In this document: in pieces, positions 8,878-17,126 of the stretch
How positions within the stretch are numbered: position 1 is the stretch's first letter
How the letters are laid out: every line of letters begins with the position of its first letter
NCBI RefSeq assembly: GCF_029269835.1
Contig: NZ_JARJBB010000005.1
Coordinates: 372,001-436,000 of the forward strand
DNA from: Streptomyces tropicalis
GTDB taxonomy: Bacteria; Actinomycetota; Actinomycetes; Streptomycetales; Streptomycetaceae
Reading direction: 5' to 3'
Length of the DNA stretch: 64,000 nucleotides
Position numbers and translations under genes: made by a program
Notes under the pieces: model-generated
Told to the model about the DNA's origin: nothing
The model's database searches: none
Seen by the model: the letters and a program-made list of their open reading frames with translations, nothing else

Positions 8878-10302
8878 ATGACCGAAGTGCTCCTGCTGCT
8901 CGTGGCAGTCCTGCTGTCGCTGGCCTGCGGCGCCTTCGTCGCGGCCGAGTTCTCGCTGACCACCGTCGAGCGCGGCGCGCTGGAGCGGGCGGCCGAGCAG
9001 GGCGAGCGGGGCGCCGCGGGGGCGCTGAAGGCCGCCCGGAATCTCACGTTCCAGCTCTCCGGCGCCCAACTCGGCATCACCGTGACCAACCTGGTGGTCG
9101 GCATGCTCGCCGAGCCGTCCATCGCCCGGCTGATCGCAGGGCCGCTGGAGTCCCTCGGCATCTCCCGCTCCGCGGCGACCTCGGTGGCACTGGTCCTGGG
9201 CACCGCCCTGTCCACGGTGTTCCTGATGGTCGTCGGCGAGCTGGTGCCCAAGAACTGGGCGATCTCCTCGCCGCTGGCGGTGGCCAAGCGGGTCGGCACC
9301 CCGCAGCGCTGGTTCAGTGCCGCCTTCCGCCCGTTCATCACCCACCTGAACAACACCGCGAACCGCCTGGTGCGCCGCCTCGGCATCGAGCCCGCCGAGG
9401 AGCTCGCCTCCGCGCGCGGCCCGCAGGAGCTGGCGGCCCTGGCGCGCCACTCCGCCCGCGAGGGGGCCCTGGCGGCGGACACCGCCGAGCTGTTCGTGCG
9501 GACCCTCAACCTGGCCGACCTGACCGCGGAGAACGTGATGACGCCCCGCGTCCAGGTGATCGCCCTGGAGGCCCGGGCGACCTGCGAGGACGTGGCGAAC
9601 GCGACGCGGGCCACCGGTCTGTCCCGCTTCCCCGTCTACCGCAACAGCCTGGACGCGGTCGTCGGCATCGCCCACGTCAAGGACTGCCTCGCGCTCGGGG
9701 CGGAGCGCCGGCCCCGCGTGCCGGTCTCCGAGATCATGCGCGAGCCGCTGCTCGTCCCGGAGTCGCTGACCGTCGACCGGCTGCTGGACCGGCTGTCCGG
9801 CCGGCGCACGATGGCGGTGGTGATAGACGAGTACGGCGGCACGGCGGGCGTGGCGACGCTGGAGGACATCGTCGAGGAGGTCGTCGGCGAGGTGCGGGAC
9901 GAGCACGATCCGCACGAGACACCCGACCTCGCCCCGGCCGGGGCGGACGACGAGGGCCGGGCGCTGTACTCGGCGGACGGCGCGGCGCGGGTGGACCAGC
10001 TCGCGCGCGTCGGCCTGCGGGTGCCGGACGGCCCGTACGAGACGCTGGCCGGGGTCGTCGCCACCGCGCTGGGACGGATCCCCGGGGAGGGCGACGTCCT
10101 GGAGGTCGCCGGGTGGCGGCTGGACGTGGTGGACGCCGCCGGCCGCCGCGCCGCGCGGGTCCTGCTGCACGCGCCCCTCGACGACGAGGTCCCCGGCACC
10201 GGCCCGCGACACGGGACGGCGCCGGACCCGCGCGGCCGGCGCACGCCGCGCGGCGGCGACGGTGAGCAGGCGGCGTACGGGACGAAGGGGGACGGCCGGT
10301 GA
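8878..10302 (+). CDS. CNNM/CorC-type membrane protein with CBS pair (first of two)
   Basis: 474 aa. It has the DUF21 (CNNM) membrane domain in residues 1-185 (LSLACGAFVAAEFSLTTVER, then GELVPKNWAI), a tandem CBS pair at about 215-335 (VMTPRVQVIALE; AVVIDEYGGTAGVATLEDI), and a C-terminal CorC/HlyC domain. The family handles Mg2+ or other divalent cation extrusion, although older annotations call it hemolysin. The chosen ATG follows GGGTGGGGGG; an in-frame GTG 15 nt earlier is possible. Its stop overlaps the next gene by 4 bp (GTGA). Confidence 0.9.
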   Translation: MTEVLLLLVAVLLSLACGAFVAAEFSLTTVERGALERAAEQGERGAAGALKAARNLTFQLSGAQLGITVTNLVVGMLAEPSIARLIAGPLESLGISRSAATSVALVLGTALSTVFLMVVGELVPKNWAISSPLAVAKRVGTPQRWFSAAFRPFITHLNNTANRLVRRLGIEPAEELASARGPQELAALARHSAREGALAADTAELFVRTLNLADLTAENVMTPRVQVIALEARATCEDVANATRATGLSRFPVYRNSLDAVVGIAHVKDCLALGAERRPRVPVSEIMREPLLVPESLTVDRLLDRLSGRRTMAVVIDEYGGTAGVATLEDIVEEVVGEVRDEHDPHETPDLAPAGADDEGRALYSADGAARVDQLARVGLRVPDGPYETLAGVVATALGRIPGEGDVLEVAGWRLDVVDAAGRRAARVLLHAPLDDEVPGTGPRHGTAPDPRGRRTPRGGDGEQAAYGTKGDGR

Positions 10303-11312
10303 CCACGCTGCAGATCCTGATCGGTGTGGCGAGCCTCGTCGTGAACGCCTTCTTCGTCGGGGCCGAGTTCGCGCTGATCTCCGTGCGCCGCAGCCAGATC
10401 GAGCCGTACGCCGAGGAGGGCGACCGGCGCGCCCGCAGCGTGCTGTGGGGACTCGAGCACGTGTCCGCGCTGCTCGCGGCCGCCCAGCTCGGCATCACCC
10501 TGTGCACGCTGGTCCTCGGCGTCGTCGCCGAGCCCGCCATCGCACACCTGCTGGAGCCGGTGTTTCACGCGCTCGGTGTGCCCTCCGGGGCGGGGCACGC
10601 GGTGTCGTTCGTCATCGCGCTGACCTTGGCGACGTACCTGCACATGCTGCTCGGCGAGATGGTCCCGAAGAACATCTCGCTGGCCGAGCCGGTGCGCAGT
10701 GCGCTGCTGCTCGGTCCGCCGCTGGTGACGCTCTCCCGCGCCCTGCGCCCGGTGATCTTCACGGTGAACGCCTTCGCGAACGCCCTGCTGAAGCTGTTGC
10801 GGGTGGAGACGAAGAACGAGGTCGCGGCGACCTTCACGGACGCGGAGCTGGCGGAGATCGTCAAGGACGCCAGCGAGGCCGGGCTGATCGACGAGCGGGC
10901 GCAGGAGCGGCTGCACGACGCGCTGGAGCTGGGCAGCCGCCCGGTGCGCGACGTGGTGCTGCCGCTGGAGGGGGTGGTCTACGCCCGCCTGGGCGTGACC
11001 CCGGAGCAACTGGAGCGGCTGTCCGCGGACTCCGGCTTCTCCCGCTTCCCAGTGGTCGACGAGGAGGACCGGAACGTGGGCTACCTGCACGTGAAGGACG
11101 CGCTGGACGCCTCCCCGCGCAACCGGCCCTTCCGGCTGGAGGACATGCGGCCCATCGCGCGGGTGCGCGAGACCACGCCCCTGGACGACGTGCTCACCGC
11201 CATGCGCGGCAGCCGGACCCATCTCGCGGCGGTGCTGGACGCCGACGGCCGCCTGGCCGGCCTGGTGACCATGGAGGACGTGCTGCGGGAGCTGTTCGGC
11301 CAGCCGGTGTGA
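10299..11312 (+). CDS. CNNM/CorC-type membrane protein with CBS pair (second of two)
   Basis: 337 aa paralogue of its upstream neighbour, with the same DUF21 domain (NAFFVGAEFALISVRRSQIE, GEMVPKNISL) and CBS pair (VVLPLEGVVYA; LDADGRLAGLVTMEDVLREL). Unlike the first copy it stops right after the second CBS motif, so it lacks the C-terminal CorC domain. The GTG start overlaps the upstream stop, implying obligate co-translation and a likely heteromeric complex. Long-short CNNM pairs are common in actinobacteria. A GC palindrome follows the stop. Confidence 0.9.
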   Translation: MTTLQILIGVASLVVNAFFVGAEFALISVRRSQIEPYAEEGDRRARSVLWGLEHVSALLAAAQLGITLCTLVLGVVAEPAIAHLLEPVFHALGVPSGAGHAVSFVIALTLATYLHMLLGEMVPKNISLAEPVRSALLLGPPLVTLSRALRPVIFTVNAFANALLKLLRVETKNEVAATFTDAELAEIVKDASEAGLIDERAQERLHDALELGSRPVRDVVLPLEGVVYARLGVTPEQLERLSADSGFSRFPVVDEEDRNVGYLHVKDALDASPRNRPFRLEDMRPIARVRETTPLDDVLTAMRGSRTHLAAVLDADGRLAGLVTMEDVLRELFGQPV

Positions 11313-11344
11313 GGCGGGGGCCGCGGCCGCGGGCCGTCCAGGCT

Positions 11345-11362
11345 GCGGCCGCGCGCGGCCGC
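11345..11362. terminator. 18-bp GC palindrome after the CNNM pair
   Basis: GCGGCCGCGCGCGGCCGC is a perfect 18-bp palindrome 32 bp after the second CNNM stop, with another NotI-like GCGGCCGC 25 bp before it. It is a plausible intrinsic terminator, or simply a compositionally biased patch; no U-tract is present. Confidence 0.35.
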
Positions 11363-11452
11363 GACCCGGACGTCTCCCGCCCGCGGCGCGTCCGCAGGAC
11401 CGACCGACCGCTTGGTATGGAGGGCGGCGCGCGGGATACCCTCGCTGACGCC

Positions 11453-12301
11453 ATGCACACTTCTCCCACGCATCCCGCGCACACCAGCCTGGTCGCCGTC
11501 GGCGACTCCTTCACCGAAGGCATGTCGGACCTGCTCCCCGACGGTTCGTACCGCGGCTGGGCCGACCTTCTCGCGGCGCGGATGGCCGCCCGCACGCCCG
11601 GCTTCCGCTACGCCAACCTCGCGGTGCGCGGCAAGCTCATCGGGCAGATCGTCGACGAGCAGGTCGGCGTCGCGGCGGCCATGCGGGCCGACGTGGTGAC
11701 GCTGGTCGGCGGGCTGAACGACACCCTGCGCCCCACGTGCGACATGGGCCGGGTCCGAGGCCTGCTGACGGAGGCGGTGGAGCGGCTCGCACCGTCGTGC
11801 GGGCAGCTGGTGCTGATGCGCAGCCCGGGCCGCCAGGGCCCCGTCCTGGAACGCTTCCGGCCGCGCATGGAGGAGCTGTTCGCCTGCATCGACGAGCTGG
11901 CCTCACGCCACGGCGCGCTGGTCGTCGACCTCTACGGAGCGCCCTCGCTGGCCGATCCGCGCCTGTGGGACGTGGACCGGCTGCACCTCACCCCCGAGGG
12001 GCACCGGCGGGTCGCGGAGGCGGTGTGGCAGGCCCTCGGCCACGACGCGGAGGACCCGGAGTGGCGGACGCCGATGGCGCCCACCGCGCCCCCCGGCTGG
12101 GCGAGCCGCCGCGCCGCCGACGCCCGCTTCGCCCGGCAGCACCTGCTGCCCTGGATAGGGCGGCGGCTGACGGGCCGCTCCTCCGGCGACGGCCGGACAG
12201 GCGCCCATTTCAGCGCTGAGCTGGGCAATGCCTTCTGGGTCACCCCTGCGGACCACACAACCCCCGGCCCTGTGACGGACTGGCGCCGGGTGGGGCCCTG
12301 A
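11453..12301 (+). CDS. SGNH/GDSL-family hydrolase
   Basis: 282 aa esterase-like protein. Block I GDSFTEGM carries the nucleophilic Ser, the block III area contains GGLND, and block V DRLHLTPEGH supplies Asp and His. No signal peptide is visible, so it should be cytoplasmic. A -10-like TACCCT at 11437-11442 ends 10 nt before the ATG and there is no ribosome-binding site, suggesting a nearly leaderless mRNA; an in-frame ATG at 11417 lies before that hexamer and is less likely. The last 25 residues are low-complexity. Natural substrate unknown. Confidence 0.87.
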   Translation: MHTSPTHPAHTSLVAVGDSFTEGMSDLLPDGSYRGWADLLAARMAARTPGFRYANLAVRGKLIGQIVDEQVGVAAAMRADVVTLVGGLNDTLRPTCDMGRVRGLLTEAVERLAPSCGQLVLMRSPGRQGPVLERFRPRMEELFACIDELASRHGALVVDLYGAPSLADPRLWDVDRLHLTPEGHRRVAEAVWQALGHDAEDPEWRTPMAPTAPPGWASRRAADARFARQHLLPWIGRRLTGRSSGDGRTGAHFSAELGNAFWVTPADHTTPGPVTDWRRVGP

Positions 12302-12347
12302 CCCGGATCCCCGCCAGGCCGCCCTGCACCGATCAGGAGGTCATGTC

Positions 12348-12470
12348 ATGTGGAGGGTTCGACGGGCTCGCGGTGCGGGGATCGCTGGGCGGCTGGTGCC
12401 GGATGGGCTGTGGGAGTTGTTCCCGCGGATGATGCCGGAGGCGCGGGCTCGCCCGCAGGGAGGCGGCCGC
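12348..12470 (+). mobile_element. Remnant of an IS5-type transposase gene (5' end only)
   Basis: A GGAGG site and ATG lead into about 40 codons reading GRLVPDGLWELFPRMMPEA and then RPQGGG. This is the N-terminus of IS5-family transposases of actinobacteria, normally followed by a Trp-rich block that is absent here. The similarity stops at about 12470 exactly where gamma-glutamyltransferase sequence on the other strand begins. I infer that an IS inserted here and was then almost completely deleted. Identification is from memory of the family N-terminus. Confidence 0.6.
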
Positions 12471-12867
12471 GATATCTGCCGCAACCGGCAGGACGTCGTC
12501 GACGGACTGACGCCGTGGTCGCGCAGGAGCAGCAGGCACGCGTCGAAGGCGCCGGGCACGGCGGCCTCGAGGGGCCGGCGCCGGGTACGAGGTCCAGGCC
12601 GAGCCCTCGCCGGTGCGCGACCGTGACGCCCGCCGGGGCGACACCCTGTCCGCGCAGCACGCGCACCTCGCCGTCGGCCGGTGCGAGCGGGATCGGCACT
12701 TCACCGGCGGGCCCCTTCAGGTGCGGCTCCACCACGTGCAGGACGGCCGCCGCGCCGAAGGCGTTGCCGCCGTCCTACAGCACCGCCATCGCCGACGGGG
12801 ACGCCGGCCGGTGGGTGGAGGACAGCATGCCGAAGGCGCCCTGGAGAGTGGGTCGGGTGCTGAACAT
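12471..12867 (-). pseudogene. ggt: Gamma-glutamyltransferase pseudogene (5' fragment)
   Basis: Reading from the ATG at 12867 I see MFSTRPTLQGAFGMLSSTHR, then DGGNAFGAAAVLHVVEPHL, GEVPIPLAP, VLRGQGVAPAGVTVAHRRGL and AAVPGAFDACLLLLRDHG, the N-terminal region of bacterial gamma-glutamyltranspeptidase. There is an in-frame TAG at 12775-12777, a frameshift near 12570 and another near 12500, and the gene is cut at about 12471 by the IS remnant. The catalytic Thr and the whole small subunit are missing, so it is certainly inactive. In intact form it would cleave glutathione or other gamma-glutamyl compounds. Confidence 0.78.
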
Positions 12868-12934
12868 GCGGAGGGAGGTCTCCGCCGGCCTGGCCTTCAC
12901 CTTCCTGCCGGGCCGGTCGCCGTCGGACACCGTC

Positions 12935-13450
12935 TCACCTGACGACCAGTGTCACCCGCCATGAGTTTCCGCCGGGGTACGTGCTGCTCAGTACGGAGGT
13001 GCCGGACGATCGCCCCACGAACAGGCCCGGTGTGACGCCCAGGGGCGGGCTCATCACTCCGTTGCTGACGGGCGCGAGAACCTTGGGGCTTGAGCTGCTG
13101 ATGACCCGCCAGCGCCCGCCCTGTGCCGCTTGTTCGGGCGCGGCGAGGAACACGTCGACCCGCTGGCCGGGGTGGAGGCAGAAGGCACCGGAGTCGGCCT
13201 GGGTGAGGGATCCGGCGGAATGCGGCAGAACCGCGGCGGGCAGCCGATGACACCCGCCGGCGGCGCCGGCGGGCGGGGCGGCCGCCTGCGACGAGGGCGG
13301 CGCCGCCGAGGAGTGGTCCGGCGCAGGGGTGCCCGAGGAACATCCGGTGGCGAGGAGTGCAGTCACAGCCAGTACGGCACTGAGTCCGGCAACGCCAAGT
13401 CCTGTGTCAGCAGCTTCTGTTGGTGACAGCAGTATGCGGCGGACCGTCAT
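12935..13450 (-). CDS. Small secreted lipoprotein of unknown function
   Basis: 171 aa. A Leu/Val/Ala-rich signal segment ends in LLATGC, a lipobox with the lipidated Cys near residue 37. A Ser/Pro/Ala-rich linker follows, then a compact domain of about 100 residues with SGAFCLHPGQRVDVFLAAP and GGNSWRVTLVVR, which looks like an immunoglobulin-like or BACON-like beta fold; I do not recognise the family. The ATG has GGAGGG 7 nt upstream. It lies 91 bp downstream of the secreted HEYAE protein on the same strand and may be co-transcribed with it. Confidence 0.75.
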   Translation of the reverse strand: MTVRRILLSPTEAADTGLGVAGLSAVLAVTALLATGCSSGTPAPDHSSAAPPSSQAAAPPAGAAGGCHRLPAAVLPHSAGSLTQADSGAFCLHPGQRVDVFLAAPEQAAQGGRWRVISSSSPKVLAPVSNGVMSPPLGVTPGLFVGRSSGTSVLSSTYPGGNSWRVTLVVR

Positions 13451-13541
13451 GTGCTTTCCCTCCGAGGGGATGGGCGACGGCCCTGGGGTCGTCCGGCATC
13501 GCGCCGGACGACCCCAGGGCGTCAGGTCAGTGCTGTCGGGT

Positions 13542-14537
13542 TCAGTGCTGGTTGGTGGCGCTGGTGTAGGAGACGACGCAACCGCCGCTTCCGTTGTTGA
13601 AGTTGTTGCTCCACAGCGACTGGACGGCGTAGTTGGAGCCGTTCATGCCGATGATCGCCGAAGCGCCCTGCCCGGAGGAGATCCAGGCGCACTTGTCACC
13701 GTTCTCGTAGCCGGTCGAGTCCAGCCAACCGGTGCCCGCGGTCGGGTCGGTGAGCGTCTCGGCGTACTCGTGGCCGCCGACGATCGTCACACCCTCGGTG
13801 GCGCCGTTGACGCCACTGCTGCCCGGGTTCACGAAGTTGGCGCCACAGGAACTGCCCGCGTCGGAGACGTAGGGGAAGTTGGTGTACGGCAGCTTCGCGC
13901 CGGTGCTGGTCGTCGTCTCGTCGTGCCAGGCGCAGTACTGGGTCTTGAAGCCGCTGGGCACGACGCCGTGCGGCGCGTCCACGATGATCTGCACGTTGTC
14001 GCCGGAGGCGCCGAAGTGCGCGGCCGCCTTCACGGCTTCCGCCGCGATCTGCGACTGGGTCGGCTTGTTGGGCGCGGAGACGGAGCTGTCCAGCCAGGTG
14101 CCGCCCACCGGGCTGGACGCCGGGTGCCCGACGGGGGTGCCGGCGCCGTTGCACTGCGTGGTGCCGACGGCGACGCCCTGGCAGTACTGCGTGTTCGAGG
14201 TCGACCAGGTGTCACCGCTGCCGTAGGCGTGCTGGAAGAACGACAGCTGCAGAGCCGCCTCACCGGAGGGGTCGTTGGTGACGGTCGACCCGGTACCCCA
14301 CTGGGAGCCCCAGTAGACGACGTAGACCTTCGGGGCGGTGACAACCGCGCCGCCGCCGTACGACAGAAGCGTGCCGGTGGCCGTCGTGGCGCCACGCGCG
14401 TCGCGTGCGGCGAACTGCTTCGCGTGACCGGAGGTCTCGGGCGCCTGGGCCATGGCAGTCGAGGAGGCCATGAGCGTGGCGGCGACGAGCGTCGCGGCGG
14501 TGGCGGCAACACGGGCGAGGGTTGTTCTGCGCAGCAT
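13542..14537 (-). CDS. Secreted protein with a HEYAExxTDP motif, putative metallopeptidase-like
   Basis: 331 aa with a Sec signal peptide (RVAATAATLVAATLMASSTAMA). The mature part begins with KVYVVYWGSQW, has several Cys that could form disulfides, and carries HEYAE (residues 256-260) followed by TLTDP and ENGDKCAW. His-Glu-x-x-Glu is reminiscent of zinc peptidases. The order of a YWGSQW strand, a HExxE helix and ENGDxC also recalls the plant EXORDIUM/PHI-1 family, but I cannot confirm homology. GAAGGG lies 7 nt before the ATG. Low-GC DNA lies upstream. Function unknown; probably extracellular. Confidence 0.8.
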   Translation of the reverse strand: MLRRTTLARVAATAATLVAATLMASSTAMAQAPETSGHAKQFAARDARGATTATGTLLSYGGGAVVTAPKVYVVYWGSQWGTGSTVTNDPSGEAALQLSFFQHAYGSGDTWSTSNTQYCQGVAVGTTQCNGAGTPVGHPASSPVGGTWLDSSVSAPNKPTQSQIAAEAVKAAAHFGASGDNVQIIVDAPHGVVPSGFKTQYCAWHDETTTSTGAKLPYTNFPYVSDAGSSCGANFVNPGSSGVNGATEGVTIVGGHEYAETLTDPTAGTGWLDSTGYENGDKCAWISSGQGASAIIGMNGSNYAVQSLWSNNFNNGSGGCVVSYTSATNQH

Positions 14538-14868
14538 CGTGAGCCCTTCGAGGTGAGGTAGTCGTCGACTGGCACGACTTCGGACCGCCGGTCCGCGACG
14601 CGGAATATGCGTGACGCGGTGACGATTTTCGAGAATGCGAAAAAGGGTGCTTCCGGCGGCAATTCCCGGTCTAGGTGGACCGGTCGTCGAAGAAAATATG
14701 ACATTGACGAGGCACGGTCAAGACGTCAACCTTCGCAACTTCAACTAGGCGCCTACCAGCACGTTCGTGGGCGATGGCCGCCTCCGGGGCCACGCAAACA
14801 ACTTAAAATGCCACCAAAAAGCCTCGCCGGACAATGAGGGTTTCCCTACGCCATAAACCCTCACCCCT
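14538..14868. other. Gene-free, comparatively A+T-rich region upstream of the HEYAE gene
   Basis: 331 bp. It contains GGACCG-C-CGGTCC (14582-14594) near the HEYAE gene start and a perfect 9-bp inverted repeat TGAGGGTTT / AAACCCTCA with an 11-nt loop (14835-14863). From about 14600 to 14960 the base composition is clearly lower in G+C than everywhere else in the window, with runs such as AAGAAAATATGACATTGA. No open reading frame here has Streptomyces codon bias. It probably holds the HEYAE promoter and may be residual foreign DNA. Confidence 0.5.
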
Positions 14869-15282
14869 CTATGGCGCATGCCGAAAAGGGTTCGACCTCC
14901 CCCAGCAATCAATACCGCAAACATCGGTCCGGTCAAATACACGGCATGGCTTTGTAAAGGCCGTCACGCCGGCAATCGCCGCGCGCACCGGCGCGACGGG
15001 CGCCCCGCTGACGGCGAGGCCAGGTTGCCGCGCCGCCGACGCCAGAGCCGGGTGCGTGGCATCGCCGTGGACGAGCGCCTGGGTGGGAAGAGGGCGCAGT
15101 GCGGGGCGGGTGACGTCCAGGAGCAGGTGTTCCAGGTGGGGGGCGGCCATCTCGTCCAGGACGGCGGCAACCAGCGGACCGGCCGCTTTGCGCATCCTGA
15201 TGGGCTGCTCTCGGCGGTGGTCGTCCTCCCGCCAGGTCGTGATCTTGCGCCGATGGAGGTCCACGAGAAGCTTGACGGTCAT
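14869..15282 (-). CDS. Hypothetical protein, possibly truncated
   Basis: 137 aa, no family recognised. The first 95 codons (MTVKLLVDLHRRKITTWRED onward) have a strong G/C third-position bias and look coding. The last 35 codons run into the A+T-rich patch and lose that bias, so the original 3' end may have been replaced. An in-frame GTG at 15318 would add 12 residues. AGGGAG lies about 12 nt before the chosen ATG. No membrane segment or signal peptide. It could be a genuine small gene or the 5' remnant of a larger one. Confidence 0.45.
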   Translation of the reverse strand: MTVKLLVDLHRRKITTWREDDHRREQPIRMRKAAGPLVAAVLDEMAAPHLEHLLLDVTRPALRPLPTQALVHGDATHPALASAARQPGLAVSGAPVAPVRAAIAGVTAFTKPCRVFDRTDVCGIDCWGRSNPFRHAP

Positions 15283-15318
15283 CGAGGGTGGCGCTCCCTG
15301 GCGCTCGGATTGCGCCAC

Positions 15319-15630
15319 CCCACTCGCCGCACGCGCCCTCTACCCTGCGTACAGGGAACCTGGGCAGGTGCCACACCGGCCGCTCCTCCGGCGACGGCCT
15401 CTGTCTCCCCCGAAGCGGCCCGACCCGCTCCCCTACGGCGACCCGGCGCGGTAGACGGACCGGGGAGACCCGGCACGGAGGGGGCCCGGGAGACCCGGCA
15501 CCCGGGCCACGACCGGCCCGCCGGGGGTCCGCCGCACGGGCCGGACGACTCCCGCCGTCCGCCTCTCGTAGGTTCCCACGAACACCCCCGTGGCGCTGGC
15601 CTGCACGAATCGCCAGTAGAATCCGTACAC
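15319..15630. other. Intergenic region upstream of purB with a 14-bp direct repeat
   Basis: 312 bp without a convincing gene on either strand. GGGAGACCCGGCAC occurs twice, at 15463-15476 and 15488-15501 (25 bp apart). The purB promoter lies at the right end. The left part must also hold any promoter for the minus-strand hypothetical gene. Confidence 0.5.
15617..15630 (+). promoter_or_regulatory. purB -10 element, predicted leaderless start
   Basis: TAGAAT at 15617-15622 is a good -10 hexamer and ends 8 nt before the GTG of purB, with no Shine-Dalgarno sequence. Transcription would begin at or next to the start codon. The -35 region (around 15591-15599) is weak. No purine-repressor site is evident. 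Confidence 0.6.
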
Positions 15631-17073
15631 GTGACTTCAGCGCCCGCCAAGCCCCGCATCCCGAACGTCCTCGCCGGACGCTACGCCTCCACCGAGCTCG
15701 CCACGCTCTGGTCCCCCGAGCAGAAGGTGAAGCTGGAGCGGCAGCTCTGGCTCGCCGTGCTGCGGGCCCAGAAGGACCTCGGGATCGAGGTGCCGGACGC
15801 AGCGATCGCCGACTACGAGCGCGTCCTCGACACCGTCGACCTCGCCTCGATCGCCGAGCGCGAGAAGGTCACCCGGCACGACGTGAAGGCCCGGATCGAG
15901 GAGTTCAACGACCTCGCCGGGCACGAGCACGTGCACAAGGGCATGACCTCCCGCGACCTGACGGAGAACGTGGAGCAGCTGCAGATCCGGCTCTCCCTGG
16001 AGCTGGTCCGCGACCGCACCGTGGCCGTCCTCGCCCGCCTGGGCCGACTGGCCGCCGAGTACGGCGAGCTGGTCATGGCCGGACGCTCCCACAACGTCGC
16101 GGCGCAGGCCACCACGCTCGGCAAGCGCTTCGCGACGGCGGCCGACGAGCTGCTCGTCGCCCACGGCCGCCTGGAGCAACTGCTCGGCCGCTACCCGCTG
16201 CGCGGCATCAAGGGCCCGGTCGGCACGGCCCAGGACATGCTGGACCTCCTCGGGGGCGACGCGGCGAAGCTGGCGGACCTCGAGGACAGGATCGCCGGGC
16301 ACCTCGGCTTCGCGCAGGCCTTCACGTCCGTGGGCCAGGTCTACCCGCGCTCCCTGGACTACGAGGTGGTGACCGCGCTGGTGCAGCTGGCCGCGGCCCC
16401 CTCGTCGCTGGCGAAGACGATCCGGCTGATGGCCGGGCACGAGCTGGTCACCGAGGGCTTCAAGCCCGGCCAGGTCGGCTCCTCGGCGATGCCGCACAAG
16501 ATGAACACCCGTTCCTGCGAGCGCGTCAACGGCCTGATGGTGATCCTGCGCGGCTACGCCTCGATGACGGGCGAGCTGGCGGGCGACCAGTGGAACGAGG
16601 GCGACGTGTCCTGCTCGGTGGTACGCCGGGTCGCGCTGCCGGACGCCTTCTTCGCGCTGGACGGCCTGCTGGAGACGTTCCTGACGGTGCTCGACGAGTT
16701 CGGCGCCTTCCCCGCCGTCGTCGCCCGCGAGCTCGACCGCTACCTGCCGTTCCTGGCCACCACGAAGGTGCTGATGGGCGCGGTGCGCGCGGGCGTCGGC
16801 CGTGAGGCCGCCCACGAGGCGATCAAGGAGAACGCGGTGGCGACGGCCCTCGCGATGCGCGAGCAGGGCGCCGAGCGCAACGACCTCCTGGACAAGCTCG
16901 CGGCCGACGAGCGCCTGCCGCTGGACCGTGGGCAGCTCACGGAACTCATGGCCGACAAGCTGTCCTTCACCGGCGCGGCGGCCGCCCAGGTCGGCATGGT
17001 CGTGGGCCGCGTCGACGAGATCGTGAAGCAGCACCCGGAGGCCGCGGGCTACGTCCCGGGGGCGATCCTCTGA
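15631..17073 (+). CDS. purB: Adenylosuccinate lyase
   Basis: 480 aa enzyme of the fumarase/aspartase superfamily. It cleaves SAICAR to AICAR and adenylosuccinate to AMP in purine synthesis. Seen in order: TSRDLTENVEQ (residues about 107-117), GRSHNVAAQATTLGKR with the catalytic His, and the mobile signature loop GSSAMPHKMN with the catalytic Ser. The GTG start gives VTSAPAKPRIPNVLAGRYAS, the expected N-terminus. The following glycosylase reading frame begins inside its stop region. Confidence 0.96.
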   Translation: MTSAPAKPRIPNVLAGRYASTELATLWSPEQKVKLERQLWLAVLRAQKDLGIEVPDAAIADYERVLDTVDLASIAEREKVTRHDVKARIEEFNDLAGHEHVHKGMTSRDLTENVEQLQIRLSLELVRDRTVAVLARLGRLAAEYGELVMAGRSHNVAAQATTLGKRFATAADELLVAHGRLEQLLGRYPLRGIKGPVGTAQDMLDLLGGDAAKLADLEDRIAGHLGFAQAFTSVGQVYPRSLDYEVVTALVQLAAAPSSLAKTIRLMAGHELVTEGFKPGQVGSSAMPHKMNTRSCERVNGLMVILRGYASMTGELAGDQWNEGDVSCSVVRRVALPDAFFALDGLLETFLTVLDEFGAFPAVVARELDRYLPFLATTKVLMGAVRAGVGREAAHEAIKENAVATALAMREQGAERNDLLDKLAADERLPLDRGQLTELMADKLSFTGAAAAQVGMVVGRVDEIVKQHPEAAGYVPGAIL

Positions 17074-17126
17074 CCCGTTTCACCCGGGCGGAGCTGGAGG
17101 CCGCTCGCGACCGCCCGGTCCCGGAC

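Noticed and set aside
14888..14900. GGGTTCGA resembling a tRNA T-loop
   Set aside because: No acceptor stem, anticodon arm or CCA-adjacent stem can be drawn around it.
14745..14942. 65-codon minus-strand open frame in the A+T-rich patch
   Set aside because: No ribosome-binding site, no Streptomyces codon bias, and it overlaps the inverted repeat.
15463..15501. Direct repeat considered as an attachment site
   Set aside because: Only 14 bp, 25 bp apart, with no integrase or tRNA nearby.
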